From Todiramphus chloris collaris (Eukaryota > Chordata > Aves > Coraciiformes > Alcedinidae): a stretch of 64,000 nucleotides of DNA. This document shows, in pieces, positions 1-12,600 of the stretch. The DNA lies in contig JANVCC010000077.1 in NCBI GenBank assembly GCA_025345505.1, forward strand, positions 10,037,163-10,101,162, in the 5' to 3' direction. Numbering within the stretch: the first letter of the stretch is position 1; every line of letters begins with the position of its first letter. Position numbers and translations under genes: made by a program. The notes beneath the pieces were generated by a model, which was not told the origin of the DNA, ran no database searches, and saw nothing but the letters and a program-made list of their open reading frames with translations.

Positions 1-530
1 TGTTTTCTTATGCTTAAGTGGAATTTCTTGTATTTCAAATTATGCCCATCACCCCTTGTTCTGTCAGTGAGAACCACTGAGAATAGTCTGGCTTTTTTTC
101 CTTTACTCCCTTCCATGGATATAACCCACCCTGAGTCACCTCTTCTCCAGGCTCAACAGTTCCAGCCTCTCCTCATATCTCAGATGCTCTAAATCCCTTC
201 CTCACATTCATGGCCCTTTGCTGGACTTGCTCCAATATGTCCCCGTCTCTGGACACTGGAGACCCCAGAACTGAACCCAGAACTCCATGTGTCTAACTGG
301 CAGTGAGCAGAGGAGAACGTTCTCCTCCCTTTCTTGACTTGCTAACAAAGGTCTTCCTAATGCAGCCCAGGATGCTGTTGGCCTTCTTTGCTGCAAAGGT
401 ACATTGCTGGCTCACGTTCAAGTTGTTGTTCTAACAGGACTCTCCAGTTCCTTCTTTGAAGAGCTGCTTTCCAGCCATTCTGTCTCCAGTTTGTGCTGGT
501 AACATGGGGTTATTCCTCCCAAGCTGTACG
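1..530 (-). mobile_element. CR1 LINE fragment, ORF2 3' part, antisense, cut by the left window edge
   Basis: Read on the plus strand this matches the reverse complement of avian CR1 ORF2 almost without interruption. Recognisable blocks in order are GCCCATCACCCCTTGTTCTG near 42, CTTCTCCAGGCTCAACAG near 141, GGCCCTTTGCTGGACTTGCT near 211, CCCAGAACTGAACCCAGAAC near 264, AATGCAGCCCAGGATGCTGT near 359 and TTGGCCTTCTTTGCTGCAAA near 379. The match fades in GGGGTTATTCCTCCCAA near 506-522. CR1 ORF2 encodes the endonuclease and reverse transcriptase of a non-LTR retrotransposon, and this part lies at the C-terminal end of the RT protein. The element's 3' tail would lie left of the window. No long frame survives in the CR1 direction, so it is a dead copy. 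The reading is from memory of the CR1 consensus; subfamily is not assigned. Confidence 0.93.
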
Positions 531-2472
531 AGGCAATGATGGATGCAGAAATACTATGAATGCAGACACCAATGTAAAATACCATTTATCCATAAAAACC
601 TTTGTTTCAGCTACTATCTTCAACTCTACAGCAACACTTAACTTTTTAATAATGACATGTCTGTGTTTTCACATATATTTCAGCATGGTACATTTTTTAT
701 GTGTTTTTCCTCATACTTCATTTTCCATTTCACACAGTAGCATCTGGCACTGTCTTCTTGCCAGACCCCCCAGTAGGAAACGTGATTGCTTATTGCTTTC
801 TACCAGGCATCTCTTATCTAAAATGTTATTGTTTTTTTCCCCCTTTCCTTCTCTGTCCTTTAAAGTTTCCAGATTGCTATGAATTTCTATATTCTCTATT
901 TCATGTTTACTGATTGCTGCCGTGTTTAATTTAGTGTCAGTGCAAAGGAGGACACCCATCTTCTTTTGTCACAAACATCTCCTTTTACAGAAGATTTTGT
1001 TCTTTCCCTTGCCTGATTTTTTTTTTTTGCATTGCTTTTTGTGCTCTGCACATAACATTTTTTTGTTCTGAGGTCAGGAGGAAAGTTGAGGTGTTTTGAT
1101 GCAACTCGGAGAAGCTGAGCTTTGGATGGGATTTTACTGGGGAAAGCAGAGAAATGGCATATTGCCAAATGGGTGGGGAGGAGGGGGAGTCACACGTGGA
1201 ACACGGTTGCATTTGCAGAAGCTTTTTGTACTTTGAGCACTTCCTTATATTGTCTAATATTGAGCTTGCTGTTAGTAGTGCAGTGGCTGGATACAAGCAG
1301 GACATCAGTTTGGTATTGCTGCACACATCGGAATTTGTTTTATTGGGAGAGGATGTATGAAGGCTTGAGAGGAGTGAGCAACTCTTAGAAAGACTATGAA
1401 TGCCCTGGTGCAAGAGATTAATAACAAGCAAGGAGAGATGGAGCAATTCACATAGCCTTGCTTTCAACCCCACAGAAAGTATTCCAGGGTCTGTCCCACC
1501 CCCACAACACTTCATTTCTTCCCCAAAGGCCATGTGGGCTAAAGAAAAATATGCTGCTGGTTAAGAACAAGAGTACAACATAAATATACAGCGGGGGTGG
1601 GGGCAGAACTGGTGAAGCATTAGGTCTTGGAAAGAAGTTTGAACCATGCTGCCTTCTAGAGATATATCTAGATCAAAAGACTTTATATTCCATTAAATTT
1701 ACATTGAATGCCTTTCCTGAGCATGCATATCAGGCATCAAGAATATAGGGCTGTACAGAAGAAGATCTTCACAAGTTTTCTCTTTCCAAACTGAAGAGTA
1801 GCAACTGCTGTCCAAAGGCTATAGGACTACATAAGTTCATCAAGCCAGCTGGTTTGGGAAAATATTGCTCCCTCAATTTCTGAATCTTTTGACCTCACTT
1901 AACCAGAGAAATGCAAGTCAGCAGCTTGGGATACAGTTGTTTATTAACTACTGCAAGGTAATTATTAAGCAAAAAATTATCCATGCACCATATGTCTGGT
2001 TTGCAAGCCTGTGCACCTGCAGCATGAGGGCAGGAGGAGGTAGGCAGTGCTTGTGGTGAGTTAGGGAACTGGCTTGGGCAGCTGAAGCCAAGGTCAGCGG
2101 TGGTGTTGCAGGATCAGGCCCGCTGAGGGTGAAGCAAAGACTTTTCAGTGCAGCAGCAAGCTCTTCATTCTCATTTATGTGCTTTTGTTTCAGGATTCAT
2201 TATTTTGCTATTATATTTTTTCTTAAATTTTTGGTTTGGTTGTTTGTTTTTTGGATTTTTTTAAATCCCATCCTTTCTTTTACAGAATAAAAACACAGAT
2301 GAAAAATGTAGTGGGAACCCACAAGAACGTTTTTTTTAATATTTCTTTTTCTTGGGGACAGGGTAGGGGCAGTAGAACACATTTCCCTGTGTAGGGAAAA
2401 GCCTAAAAAACCCAGGAAATAACATACACTGACAAAAATGAAACAAAAATCAATCTGTGTCTTTAAATTTGG

Positions 2473-2512
2473 AAAATGTCAATATTGACATTTTGTTTCT
2501 GTTGAAACAAAA
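2473..2512. repeat. 22-bp perfect palindrome with an abutting 9-bp hairpin
   Basis: Positions 2473-2494 form a perfect palindrome with half-site AAAATGTCAAT. Its right end overlaps a second inverted repeat: TTTTGTTTC (2491-2499), a 4-base loop, and GAAACAAAA (2504-2512). The upstream text at 2437-2450 repeats GAAACAAAAAT. This mixture of GAAACA and AATGTCAA words resembles the ends of old sauropsid DNA-transposon-like repeats, but no full element or target duplication is visible. Confidence 0.55.
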
Positions 2513-3191
2513 CATTGTCTTCTCAAATTATATTTGTTAATCAAAAACCATTCTTAATGTTGAGACCTAAGAAGGAACCTTGGAAGCTTCTCTCAGATCT
2601 GGGCAAAGAACTTTTGTCTCTTTTTTTGCTGCAGCACCTTCTTTATAGTACAACTTTACTTTTGTTAATTTTCTTTTTTTTTTTTTTAACAAGTGCTTTT
2701 TCAGGGGTCTTGCTGCTTTCCATGAGACATTAGTTTTTGAGATACTTTGCAACTCCACCTCAGTGCATTACAGTAGAAAGCTGTAATTTTCCTAAGAGGC
2801 TATTTCTAACCTAAAGTGATGAGGTACATTAGGAACTGGTATGAATATCTAAAGAGTCATATGCTTAGGTGTTGTTAAACTGGGGGGAAGAAAAACTTTG
2901 GAAAAAATGTAGAGTATATCTATTTGCCTGGAATACTTTATGTGGGAATGAAGAGATATAAACCCCAGCAATAGGAGGGTTAAGTTATTGTAGGAGGTGG
3001 TCCAGGATGGGCCGGGTTGAGGGTAGAGAGGAAGCACCATCCCATGCAGAGCTCTCCTTGGCAGAACCCTTGTTTTAGCTGTGAATGGAGGGCAATAATT
3101 ATTGTTCACCTAACCCAATGCACCATTCTTATGTTTAGTGCATGTTTACAAGGCACTGTGGAGATGAGAACTATTATGAAACTGCTGAGAT

Positions 3192-3217
3192 TCATGATTA
3201 ATTGTCATGATTAATTG
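3192..3217. repeat. Two perfect head-to-tail copies of a 13-bp unit with homeodomain cores
   Basis: TCATGATTAATTG occurs at 3192-3204 and again immediately at 3205-3217 without a mismatch. Each copy contains ATTA and TAATTG, the core recognition words of homeodomain proteins, so the duplication doubles a possible binding site. It could equally be chance slippage in AT-rich DNA. Confidence 0.6.
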
Positions 3218-4913
3218 GAAAGCTCAGTGGTGTTCATGGTGCACATCCTTTTTAGGAAGATAGAGAGTGGGAGCTGAAGTCATGGTTCTTGCTGTTACAA
3301 TGAAGATGATGAACTACTGCAGAGAAGCAATTACTGTGTGTAAAGTGCTGTGAAAAGGCAAGTATAAATTGCTATTCCATCACATGATTGCTATTTCTTT
3401 ATTTTCTTTATCAAGCAAGAGACATTGTAGAATTTATGGAGCAGATCCTTCCCTCACCTAACAGGTTTAATTAGCATTATTTCACTTGTGTTAGATGAAA
3501 TCCATGTGTTATTATTTGCAGAAATTGGCTATCTCTCTAGGATCTTGTGAGGTCTAATACTTGTTTACAGAAAAGGAAATTTTTATTTTTTTTTAATCTA
3601 ACTTATACATTTTGATGAGGAGGGAACATTCAGTATTAGAAGTCTATATCCTGGCACTAGTGTTAATTTAGCAGTAGCCTAAAAGCAGTTTCAATGGTGG
3701 GGTTAATGCACGGCGTTTGGTGCCATATATTATGTTTCCAAACACTCAGACACTATACACAGGTGATAAACAGAGTGTTTTGTAAAGTAAAGCAATGTAA
3801 AAGTAGATATGGAAAGTACTGCTTGTAATTAATTGTGAGATGAATAAATGAATTGCAAGATGTTTGAGCTACAGGATACTCATTAATACAAAGGCACACT
3901 GCAGTTCTACGTTAGTGAGAGTTAATTTTAAATGGTAAAACTGTATTTTCCTTTTTCTGTTGAATTATAAAAAGCTTCACAGTTCAATAGGTGAAGAAAA
4001 GTGATCCTCAACTGGGCATGTAGAATGGTCATGTCGATCTACATCATGAAACACACTATTTCTACCTTGTTTTTAATTAGGTTGTCACTGGGCCTACACA
4101 TAGGTGTCTGAAAGAAGGTCTGTATTGAGTGATATTGTTCTTTATTTTTCCCCTTGCAAAATTAGTATTCAATTTATCACAGTGACATAAAAAGTGGAAA
4201 GAACACTTTGCCACTTAAGAATGCCTAAATCATTTAAGAGCTAACTTGTGATAAGCACAGAATTTAAAAAATGTAATTAGATTGAGTTATTGTTTTCTCT
4301 GTTTTGAAAATGAGGTGATAGAATGAAGATCTGACTTTCCAATTGTTTAATATTTTACAAGCGAAGTATATCCAGAAGGAAAATCAATCCAAAATAGCAG
4401 TGTGTGATACTGAACTTTACTCAAGCAAATATCACTATATAACTTCAAATAGAAAGTTACTGACATTTTATTCAATAAAACCTTTATTTAAGCATGTTAA
4501 AAAAAAAAAAAAGTATATTAGGAATTGTTTTGCTGAAGTAGTGTCCATTCCTCAGTCAGGTCCCATGTCAGTGAAATATTGCTGAGTTCTGGTAGAGAAT
4601 ATAATGAAAGAAGTTATTTGCATATTTTCATCATTGTTCTAAAAAGTATTGAATGCTGCTACCACAGATTCTGTGGTGGTTTTTGCTTGTTTGTTTTGCT
4701 TTGGTCGAAAGCAGCATCCATAATCAGTTAATTTTGATGTAGCTGGGTAAATAAGATCAAGCCAGCTTAACTTGGGCCAACCATATTGGAACAAGTGTTG
4801 TGACTGTGCTTTGGCATGTTTTAATAAGCTCATGGAAGATGTTGATCTATGTTTACATGTTCTCGAATTGTACGTCTTTAGCAGAGATGTGGGGAAAAAC
4901 AAACAAACCAACA

Positions 4914-5050
4914 CTCCATCCTAGGAGATATTCAAAACCCATCTGTACATTGCCCTGGGCAAATGCCTCTAGGTGGACAGCTTTTGAGCAGGGGTATTGG
5001 ATGAAGATGGGCTCCAGAGGTCCATTCTAACCTCCCCAATTCTGTAATTT
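4914..5050 (+). mobile_element. CR1 LINE 3' end fragment, sense
   Basis: AGGAGATATTCAAAACCCAT at 4923-4942 followed by CTTTTGAGCAGGGGTATTGG (4981-5000) matches the CR1 3' region, where ORF2 ends and the short 3' UTR begins. GGCTCCAGAGGTCCATTCTAACC precedes the terminal octamer remnant ATTCTGTAATTTGG. The usual wording is GATCTCCAGAGGTCCCTTCCAACC...ATTCTGTGATTCTG, so the copy is diverged and 5'-truncated to about 137 bp. The orientation is given by the octamer tail, which marks the CR1 3' end. It is an old inactive insertion. Confidence 0.85.
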
Positions 5051-8000
5051 GGTGAAGTTAGCCTGTCTGTGGTGTTAGATAAGGTATAAGCTGCAGAGAG
5101 CTGAATTTAACATAACTAAAATCTGCTTGAGCACAAAGATAATCTGTTTCAACACCTTCTTGTTAGTTATTGTTCTCGTACAACTATAAATAGGACTCAA
5201 AAAATGTGATTACTGTAATGTCACGTCCTAATAACGTGTACTCCGTGGAATTATTATATTTATCTAAACTGATTTGAAAAAATTTAACCACCCAGAAGCT
5301 TTCAAACAGAAGAATAATTGTCAGACCTGAGGTCAATCAAACCTGGGCTTGGCACTGGAAAAGATGATGATTACAATTTTTCAAATTCTGTTAATTGTAG
5401 TAAATAGGGAGGCAATTTCCTTCACTCTTTTACAAACAGAGTGTATGTTTACTTCAGCTGACAGAAGACTGAGCATGACTTGCTTGTTCTTATTAATAAT
5501 TCCTGATAGCAAGTTCTAATTCCTAAATTTGCTCCTATTTCATTAAATATAATCTACATTATTCATGTTTAGAAGCGGTTTGAATTACTGCATGTAGAGT
5601 TGGTTATTGTGCTATACATTTTTTTTTTTTAGGTTAGCTCTTCATGATATCTTCTGATGAAAGGTACAGATACAGCTTGAAAGACACCTTGTTAGCTGGT
5701 CCTTATCAGCAGAGTCTTGCTGTCTCTGCAGGGCTGACCTTGGGATGGCTGTGTTGCAGGGATACAGAAAAATCACTTAGCTTGCAATTCTATTTACCAG
5801 TGTCTGAATGGAATATTGTGTTAAAGGCACTTCCAATCTAGAAGATTTTGACATTCAGTTATGAGGCTTCCTGCTTTCACTTCAAATATATGCACTTGGG
5901 TGCCTCAAAATGTCTCAGAAGATTAATAGTATATGAGTCAGTTGAGCTGATGCAATTTATAGGGATGAATCTATAGGCATGCATAGCCACAGTCACAATA
6001 TGTGGGGTGAAAACCCACTACACTGATCTGGCATAATAAGATGTTGTGACCTTATATGCTTATGTCACACCATTCACTTTCAGCAGGCAGACTAAGTCCT
6101 TGCCAACACTAGTAAATTTAAAGCTGGTTTACTAGTGAATAGATCTCATCACAGTTTGGGCTCCATCTGTCTGCGTGAACTGAGTGAATGGGTCTCAGCA
6201 GAATTCCTCACCAGCAAATATTATTTAAAAATACTGACTCAGTTCACAGTAATTATCCCCTGTTGATTGTCTCAACAGAGCAGCACACATTCAGATTTAG
6301 ATAGCCTTTCCACCTGTAAAATAGTGCTCTTAAAAGGAATCTGAAGCAAATTGTCTAGGTACTTGGGGAAAATATGTGCTGCAACTGCTTGTGTTGCTTT
6401 TGAGATCCAAATTCTCCAAAATGGTTAAACCAGCAAGAAATAAATTCTCTCACTGCAACAAAATGATAGTACTGGGGGGGAAGAACCATTCCCAAAATAC
6501 ATCTGATTTTTATTAAATCAGGCTTCCAGTACCTTAACACTGCCTACAGGGAAGCATTGACTGTGAGAAGTGTGACTTATCACAAAACTTGAATGTGCTC
6601 CATTCTCTCTCCAAATATCTTTTGGAAATTCTCATTTGAAGAGTTACCAAAAGAAAATGTGACTCCAGAAAGTAAACTAGAATTTCTATTGAGTATACAA
6701 TTCAAAAATCTCACTTACAGATACTTTTAAATAGGCAATATCTGCTTCTAAATTGAAGGGTGAGTTTCCTTTATATCACCCTGCATCTCTAATCCAGATG
6801 CTTAGAAAACCTACTGGAGCACAGCACAACTTCCTCTTGCCTGTGGTCCCATGGAAATGAAAGGCAAGAGATGGAGAAAGTTTGGTACATACCTGGATCT
6901 TACCAGATCTTTCTGTTGGTCTTGTACTAGATACTAGATCTGTGAACCTTCCACATGTTTGAGGGATGTTGCTGGTTACTATTTCTAATCAGAGTAGGAG
7001 CCCTACTTGAACATGGCTCACTTCTTAATGCCATCTAACCCCATGTCTTTATTTAACACATGTAAATAGGGATGATAATATTTCCATCACTTCCTCCCCT
7101 ACCCCCCCAGCATTCTCTGTTTCGATTGTCCTTCTGAATTCTTCACAGATATTATTGTGCCTTGCAGGTTGTGCGTAGCCTGCCAAGGACTTCACATGCA
7201 GGAGGATTTTGACCATGATTTGTATTTCTAGATGCTACTATAGCTATATATCATAATGTAAAACCTACTGACACTTACACAACGTTCCCTAACCCAACAG
7301 GGATTTTTCTACCACACGATATAGCGTTCAAAAAATATTGCTATGTTGCAGATGTTTACTGCAGGACAACATTCTGAGAGCAGAGATAGAAGTGTGAAAA
7401 AAGGGCAAAAGAGAAAAATATTTCTCGTTTTCTTTTATTTTTTTAACTGAAATACTTGCAAATTAATTCATATAAGCCTTCTTGAATCCATTTTCTGTGG
7501 CTCTTGTCCACACATAATCCTATCTGCACAAGTAGTTGCTTAAGAGAAGTAAATGTTGTCTTATACTGTGTCTTTAGAAGGAAGAAGTCATCCAGGATGT
7601 TTTCTTCTCTGTGGCTATAAGGGAAATCTGACCTTCAAAGACGAACCAGTTAGCACACTCCTTTGTGCAAGAAAAACACTGTAACACAGGATTGATTTAA
7701 TTTCTTTGACCTATGTAAAAAGCACTGGAAAATATATTTTTATTAAGGAAGAAAACTGATTTTGTTTCCCCTCGGCTGCTACCCCACACTTATCAGCTGG
7801 ATGCCAAAGAGTAATAATTAAGAGAACGTATGTAAAGGATTGATTTCTGTCAGGCTTTTGTAAGTTAGGTGCAAGTAGGAGATCTGACAGGTGTTAAATA
7901 AACTTTGAATTTTTTAATTTTTTTTTTTTGAGTAGTCACTGTGGGCAGGTCTGTAAATTCCACTGCTTTTCATTACTGCAGAAAGGCAAAGAGCTTTGTT

Positions 8001-9639
8001 TCCAAGGGGTGATTATCCAGTCCATTAGGATATGCTACAATTTTGCCTAACAGCATCACAAAAAATGAATGGAAATGTACATAATAATTTGGATTCAGTA
8101 AATGGCCACCTGCACATCTGGACAAGTAAGTGTCAACATTTGCAGAGAGGCACTGCAGACCTTTGAAAGCTCTCCTGACACCCGCCTGAGATGAATTACA
8201 TGCTGAAATGCAGAGTTTAGAGAGGACTATAGGTCTATAAAATACAGCAATTATTGGTAATGGTCTACTGTAGACAAATAAAAATTGATGTTCACAGTCA
8301 CTCTTGAATAAGTACCACATATTATTTAAAAGTACTGTTTTGTTCCTTGCAGATGTAGTGTACAGGTAGGCCAGGCATTCTGGCAGTGTGCTGTCATACA
8401 TTGGTGTGCATCTAAAATCTGCCAAGTAACTTGGAAACACTGTCAAGCATCGTAAGTTGGGTATCAGAAATTTGGCTTACTTGATTGCTCAAGAATCCCC
8501 TACAACGGAAGAAGGCTCAGAGGTGATGGGCAAGGGCAGCATGTCCATCAACCTCAGAATAATGTAGGGTGTGACTGGGCTGTTGCAAAGAAACCTGGCT
8601 TTATCTCAACTCAGAGGGGACTGGATGGTGGCTTTGGTTTTAGAAAACAGCAGTGTCAGTTGAGGGGATCAAGGGGCTGCCTCACAGTTCAGTGAATCAA
8701 CTAGTGGTGTAAATGTATATGTGTCTCAGTCCAACACAGTGTAAAAAATTAAGCAAAACAATTTTGAGGAACGGAATTGGCTTGACCTAGTTTAAACCCA
8801 TGTATTCTTTCCTGGGAACAGTCAGCATTGTAATGGTGAGCATGTTCCAGAGATGGGTAACAGGGTTCATGTTGGTGTTCTGATTGAAGCGTGTATTGCA
8901 ATTCCCATCTTTTGCTGACTTACGCTTGGATTGTGATTTCAGCATCTTGCAGAACTACTCTGCTAAATCAAAAATGCCATATAACAACAAATGTAATCAA
9001 ATAAGGAAATCTATATTAAACTTTACACCCTTCACATGTGGAAAATCTAGAAGAACCTGGTCAGAAAGGACTGTAACTCTGTCTGCTTTGGAAAAAACCA
9101 TAACTCAAGTCTTAGAAGCTTGTAGTTAAACAAGTTTATTACCAGAAAGTGAATCTTACTACCTGTTTTCTAAACCATGAGAGGTCTAGATGTGAATTTT
9201 GTGCCTCAAAGCCATTAGCTCTTATATCAAATAATCATCTGTTCACGTGTATCAAAACTAAATTAACAAGTGAAGTGTCCCCAAAGGGTCAAGCTAACCT
9301 TTGCAGATGTGTTGGCAAAGTGGAGGTTAATCGTCCTGTGGCACTCTAGCTGAATTGCAGTAGTTCAAGCATGGATCCCTTGCTGCATATGTCATTTGTT
9401 TGATGCTGAGGCTGTGTGGTTGTAGAGGATGCAGCCTAATCTGAATCTGCAGCAGTGGGAGGAGGGAAGTCAGTAGCCAAATTACTAAAGACAGTATCTC
9501 CTGTTGCTCTCAGATGTCATTATACACCTGCCCCACTAGCCCAATGGGATGCTGCCAGCCAGATGAATGCTTTTGGTGACCTTTTGGTTCAAGCCTTCCT
9601 CATTCACAAACAAGCTGGGTATTTTGGCAGTCCAGAAAC
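5051..9639. other. Gene-free stretch, unique DNA
   Basis: No recognisable gene, RNA gene or interspersed repeat. Short T-runs occur near 5619-5630 and 7919-7930. A 157-codon open frame lies on the minus strand at 7973-8446 (begins MTVFPSYLADFRCTPM). It matches no family known to me, and in 64 kb of AT-rich DNA one chance frame of that size is expected, so I do not call it a gene. Confidence 0.6.
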
Positions 9640-9699
9640 TCCCTTGGACTCCATGGTCTTAAGTTTTTTTACCAACCTAAGTGATTCTATGATTCTATT
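9640..9699 (+). mobile_element. CR1 LINE 3' terminal scrap, sense
   Basis: CCCTTGGACTCCATGGTCTT (9641-9660), then a T-run, ACCAACCTAAGTGATTCTAT and GATTCTAT, corresponds to the CR1 3' end GGTTGGACTAGATGATCTT...TTCCAACC...ATTCTATGATTCTATG. Two octamer units remain at the end. Only about 60 bp are recognisable, which is the usual extreme 5' truncation of CR1. Confidence 0.8.
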
Positions 9700-12600
9700 A
9701 GTTTAATGGTATCCATTAGATGAGAACATTTTTCTGTGTTCTAAAGTAAATTTAATTCTCCTTGCTGTTTTAACAATTGATAAATCCCAGAAAAAAAAAC
9801 AAACATGCTTTGCTAAAATTATGTTGTACTTAAAATGAATTAAATTACATAACAAAGGCTTTGTGGTATAGCTTTAAATATATACAGGCATGTATAAAAA
9901 TATGTTTTAAAGACATGTATCATTGATGTGCTACGTATCTGAAAATATATCACTTAACAGTTCACTAGTAGTCAGTCATTGGCTAATGTCACATCTAGAC
10001 CATGGTAAGAAATTCAGTGGAATGGAAAGATTTTGTAAAGTGTTTTTTGTTAAGTTACCTACTTAGAGGCACTTTTTAATAGAACATGATCCAGAGTCCA
10101 GTGTATCATCGAAAAGCTTCACCTCACTTTAAGTGAACTCGGGATAAATGTTCCAATGTTCACACAGAAACAAATTGCTCTGATTTGCTCTTGCCTGGAG
10201 GACAAGAAGTTAATTAGATTGGGACAAGTGGGATTGCTTACAGCCCTTTCCCTGCGTGTCTCTAGAGGTTAAAAAAAAAATGTCAAGTACTTTCAGCTTT
10301 GCTATCAGGAGCACTTGGTTGGAAGAACTTTCTTTCAGAGTGATAGGGTTGGCATCTGCAGAGAGTAGGTATTTTCCTTCCAAACATCTGGTCCCAATGA
10401 TGTTATCCATCTGCAAAGCTGCATGTTGATCAAGCCCTGGTAATTTGGCAGAGCAATGTTATAAAATGCTGCTCAGTCTGTGAAACTGGAATCTGCCACT
10501 GGGAACTGACTTATTTATGGTGTTTGGAAAAGTTGCTCATAAACAGAGACTGATTTAAGGTGATTTGACTTTTTCAAATATTGGTGTTAAATCCTCACTG
10601 ATGTGTAGGTTTGTGTTTTTTATTGATGGACAAAACCATAATAACCTCTCTGATGTTAATAATGTTTCCAAGTCATACCTAGAAATTTTGAACAGTGATT
10701 TTGCTGCTTTAGTCATAACTATATTATTGAGCACAGCATGGTATAAAGAATTTGAATTTTATAATAAACTTTCCTGAAAATGAGATTCACTGACATAGCG
10801 TACAGGATGGAAAAGTTTTTCAAGACATATTTTTCTGGAAAAATGTTGGAACATGATATTTTATTCTTGCCATAAAAAAAGAAAAGGGAGAAATATGACA
10901 GTATACTATTCATTGTACATTGTGTCTGTCAGATCTGGCAACAAAAAGGTGGTGGTGGTGTTCTGCCCAGACCATAGTGATCTCTGAAAATAATAAAACC
11001 AAATGAAATCAGATCCTGAAGAGGGAAAGGGAGATTCTGGGAAGGGTGCTGAAGTAAAAGGTTTTATTCAATACCCTTTTATTAGGAAGCACAAAAAATT
11101 CACTGCCCACAATCTCTGTGACTTTACCCTAATAAAACTATGCCAGTTTGCTGAACTAACCATCTGTGCCAATGAAGCTTATAGTCCCTTCACTGATAGG
11201 CATCTCTGAACGGGGTGGGAAAGACCTGGTGTACTCAGGGTCAAACTGGACATACTCCTGCCTTGGGGTTCCTGTTCCCACAGTTATCTTGCAGCATTCT
11301 CTCATTAAATGCAGATTCATGATTTTTCCTCTGACTGGATGGTTTTTAAATGAGGAAGGATCAATATAGGGCTTTGTCTGCTTAACAGTGCAGGGTTTTA
11401 CTTGGTGACACCTTTATAGAACTATCTGTGCCAGATAGGAAGATGTTTCAGGAAGGTATCTATGTCATAGTCTTTGGTCGTCTGTTAGAATGGTTAATGA
11501 ATGTCTACTAAAAATAGCTACAGTATAATGTCTATGTGCCTCCCAGCTCTCAAGTCTCCCTTTGGATTTGCCTGTTATTTAAAAAAATTACTGGTTGAGA
11601 TTTCAATCTGAAGGTACTTGGACACCATGGTAAAATTACTCTTCATTTATCCAGGTACAAGTGATATAAATATTCCAACGTGCAGTACAGTCATTAGTTT
11701 TTATAGCTATCAGTACACAATGTAACCAGAAATTTAGCTTTGGACATATTTGATGGAATCACACATGCTAAAACCAGAAACGTGTGGGCTCAGCTCAGTT
11801 GTGTTCCAAAACATAAGCATGTGTTTCAGTTACTGACTAACTTCAGGGCACAATATTGTTTATACATTGAATTTGTCATTTTTACACTTTCATCATATCA
11901 GATTGCATTGATTATATAAGAATTGTTGAGGGCAATGATATTAATAGCTTTATTTCTTTCTTTCCAAGTGATTTTGGAATTGCAATTCTGCAGTGTGCAT
12001 GGTGTTGACATGAAAACAAATAAGCTAATACAGAGACTCATGAATTTGTTGTCATATTTTCCCAATATAGAGCTCATACAGAATATTAGATATAGAACTT
12101 TCAGCTGAATAGAAGCATCCATTTTGAACATAACAATTTTAATTACAGTAATTGCATTATATTTTAAACTTGTTACAACATGTCACACAGGAGAGAAGAG
12201 TGAATTAGAAAGAACATTTATTTTATTTTGATAGAAAACCCAGAAAGGCTGTTGGAAATTCTTCAGTAAATTATGCATGCTATTTCTTGTTCCCTTGTAA
12301 TTTCTTTTTAAATCTATTCAACAACTAGTGTACCTGTTTTGACTTCTCTCTGTCATCACAGGCTGATAAAAAATCTTTGCTTGTGACTTTTTTTTCTGGA
12401 ATATAACTGAATTTCAGATTAGTAGCTTTGTATTCAGACAGCCAAGTGCTATAGTTGGCATGATGACTGTAGATGAATACAAGTAAATAGACTGATAATG
12501 TAGACTGTATAGAATTTATTTTGTTCTCATATATGTGATTTTACCTGTGGTTTTTTTGCATGAATACTCTCCTAGGATTGATACCTAAAACGGACAAAAG

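Larger units (their letters stand above)
531..4913. other. Gene-free stretch, mostly unique DNA
   Basis: I see no recognisable gene or interspersed repeat here. It holds a perfect palindrome with an adjacent hairpin (2473-2512), a 14-T run (2674-2687), a perfect 13-bp tandem duplication (3192-3217) and a 14-A run (4499-4512). The longest open frame is 182 codons on the minus strand (985-1533). It resembles no family I know, is serine- and leucine-rich, and has the composition of translated non-coding DNA. The text TTGCAGGATCAGGCCC near 2107 recalls an old amniote repeat but is too short to call. Confidence 0.6.

Noticed and set aside
985-1533. 182-codon open frame on the minus strand
   Set aside because: No recognisable domain, serine/leucine-rich composition, no splice or promoter context; about the length chance can produce once in AT-rich DNA of this size.
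7973-8446. 157-codon open frame on the minus strand
   Set aside because: Expected about once by chance; no homology recognised and no supporting signals.
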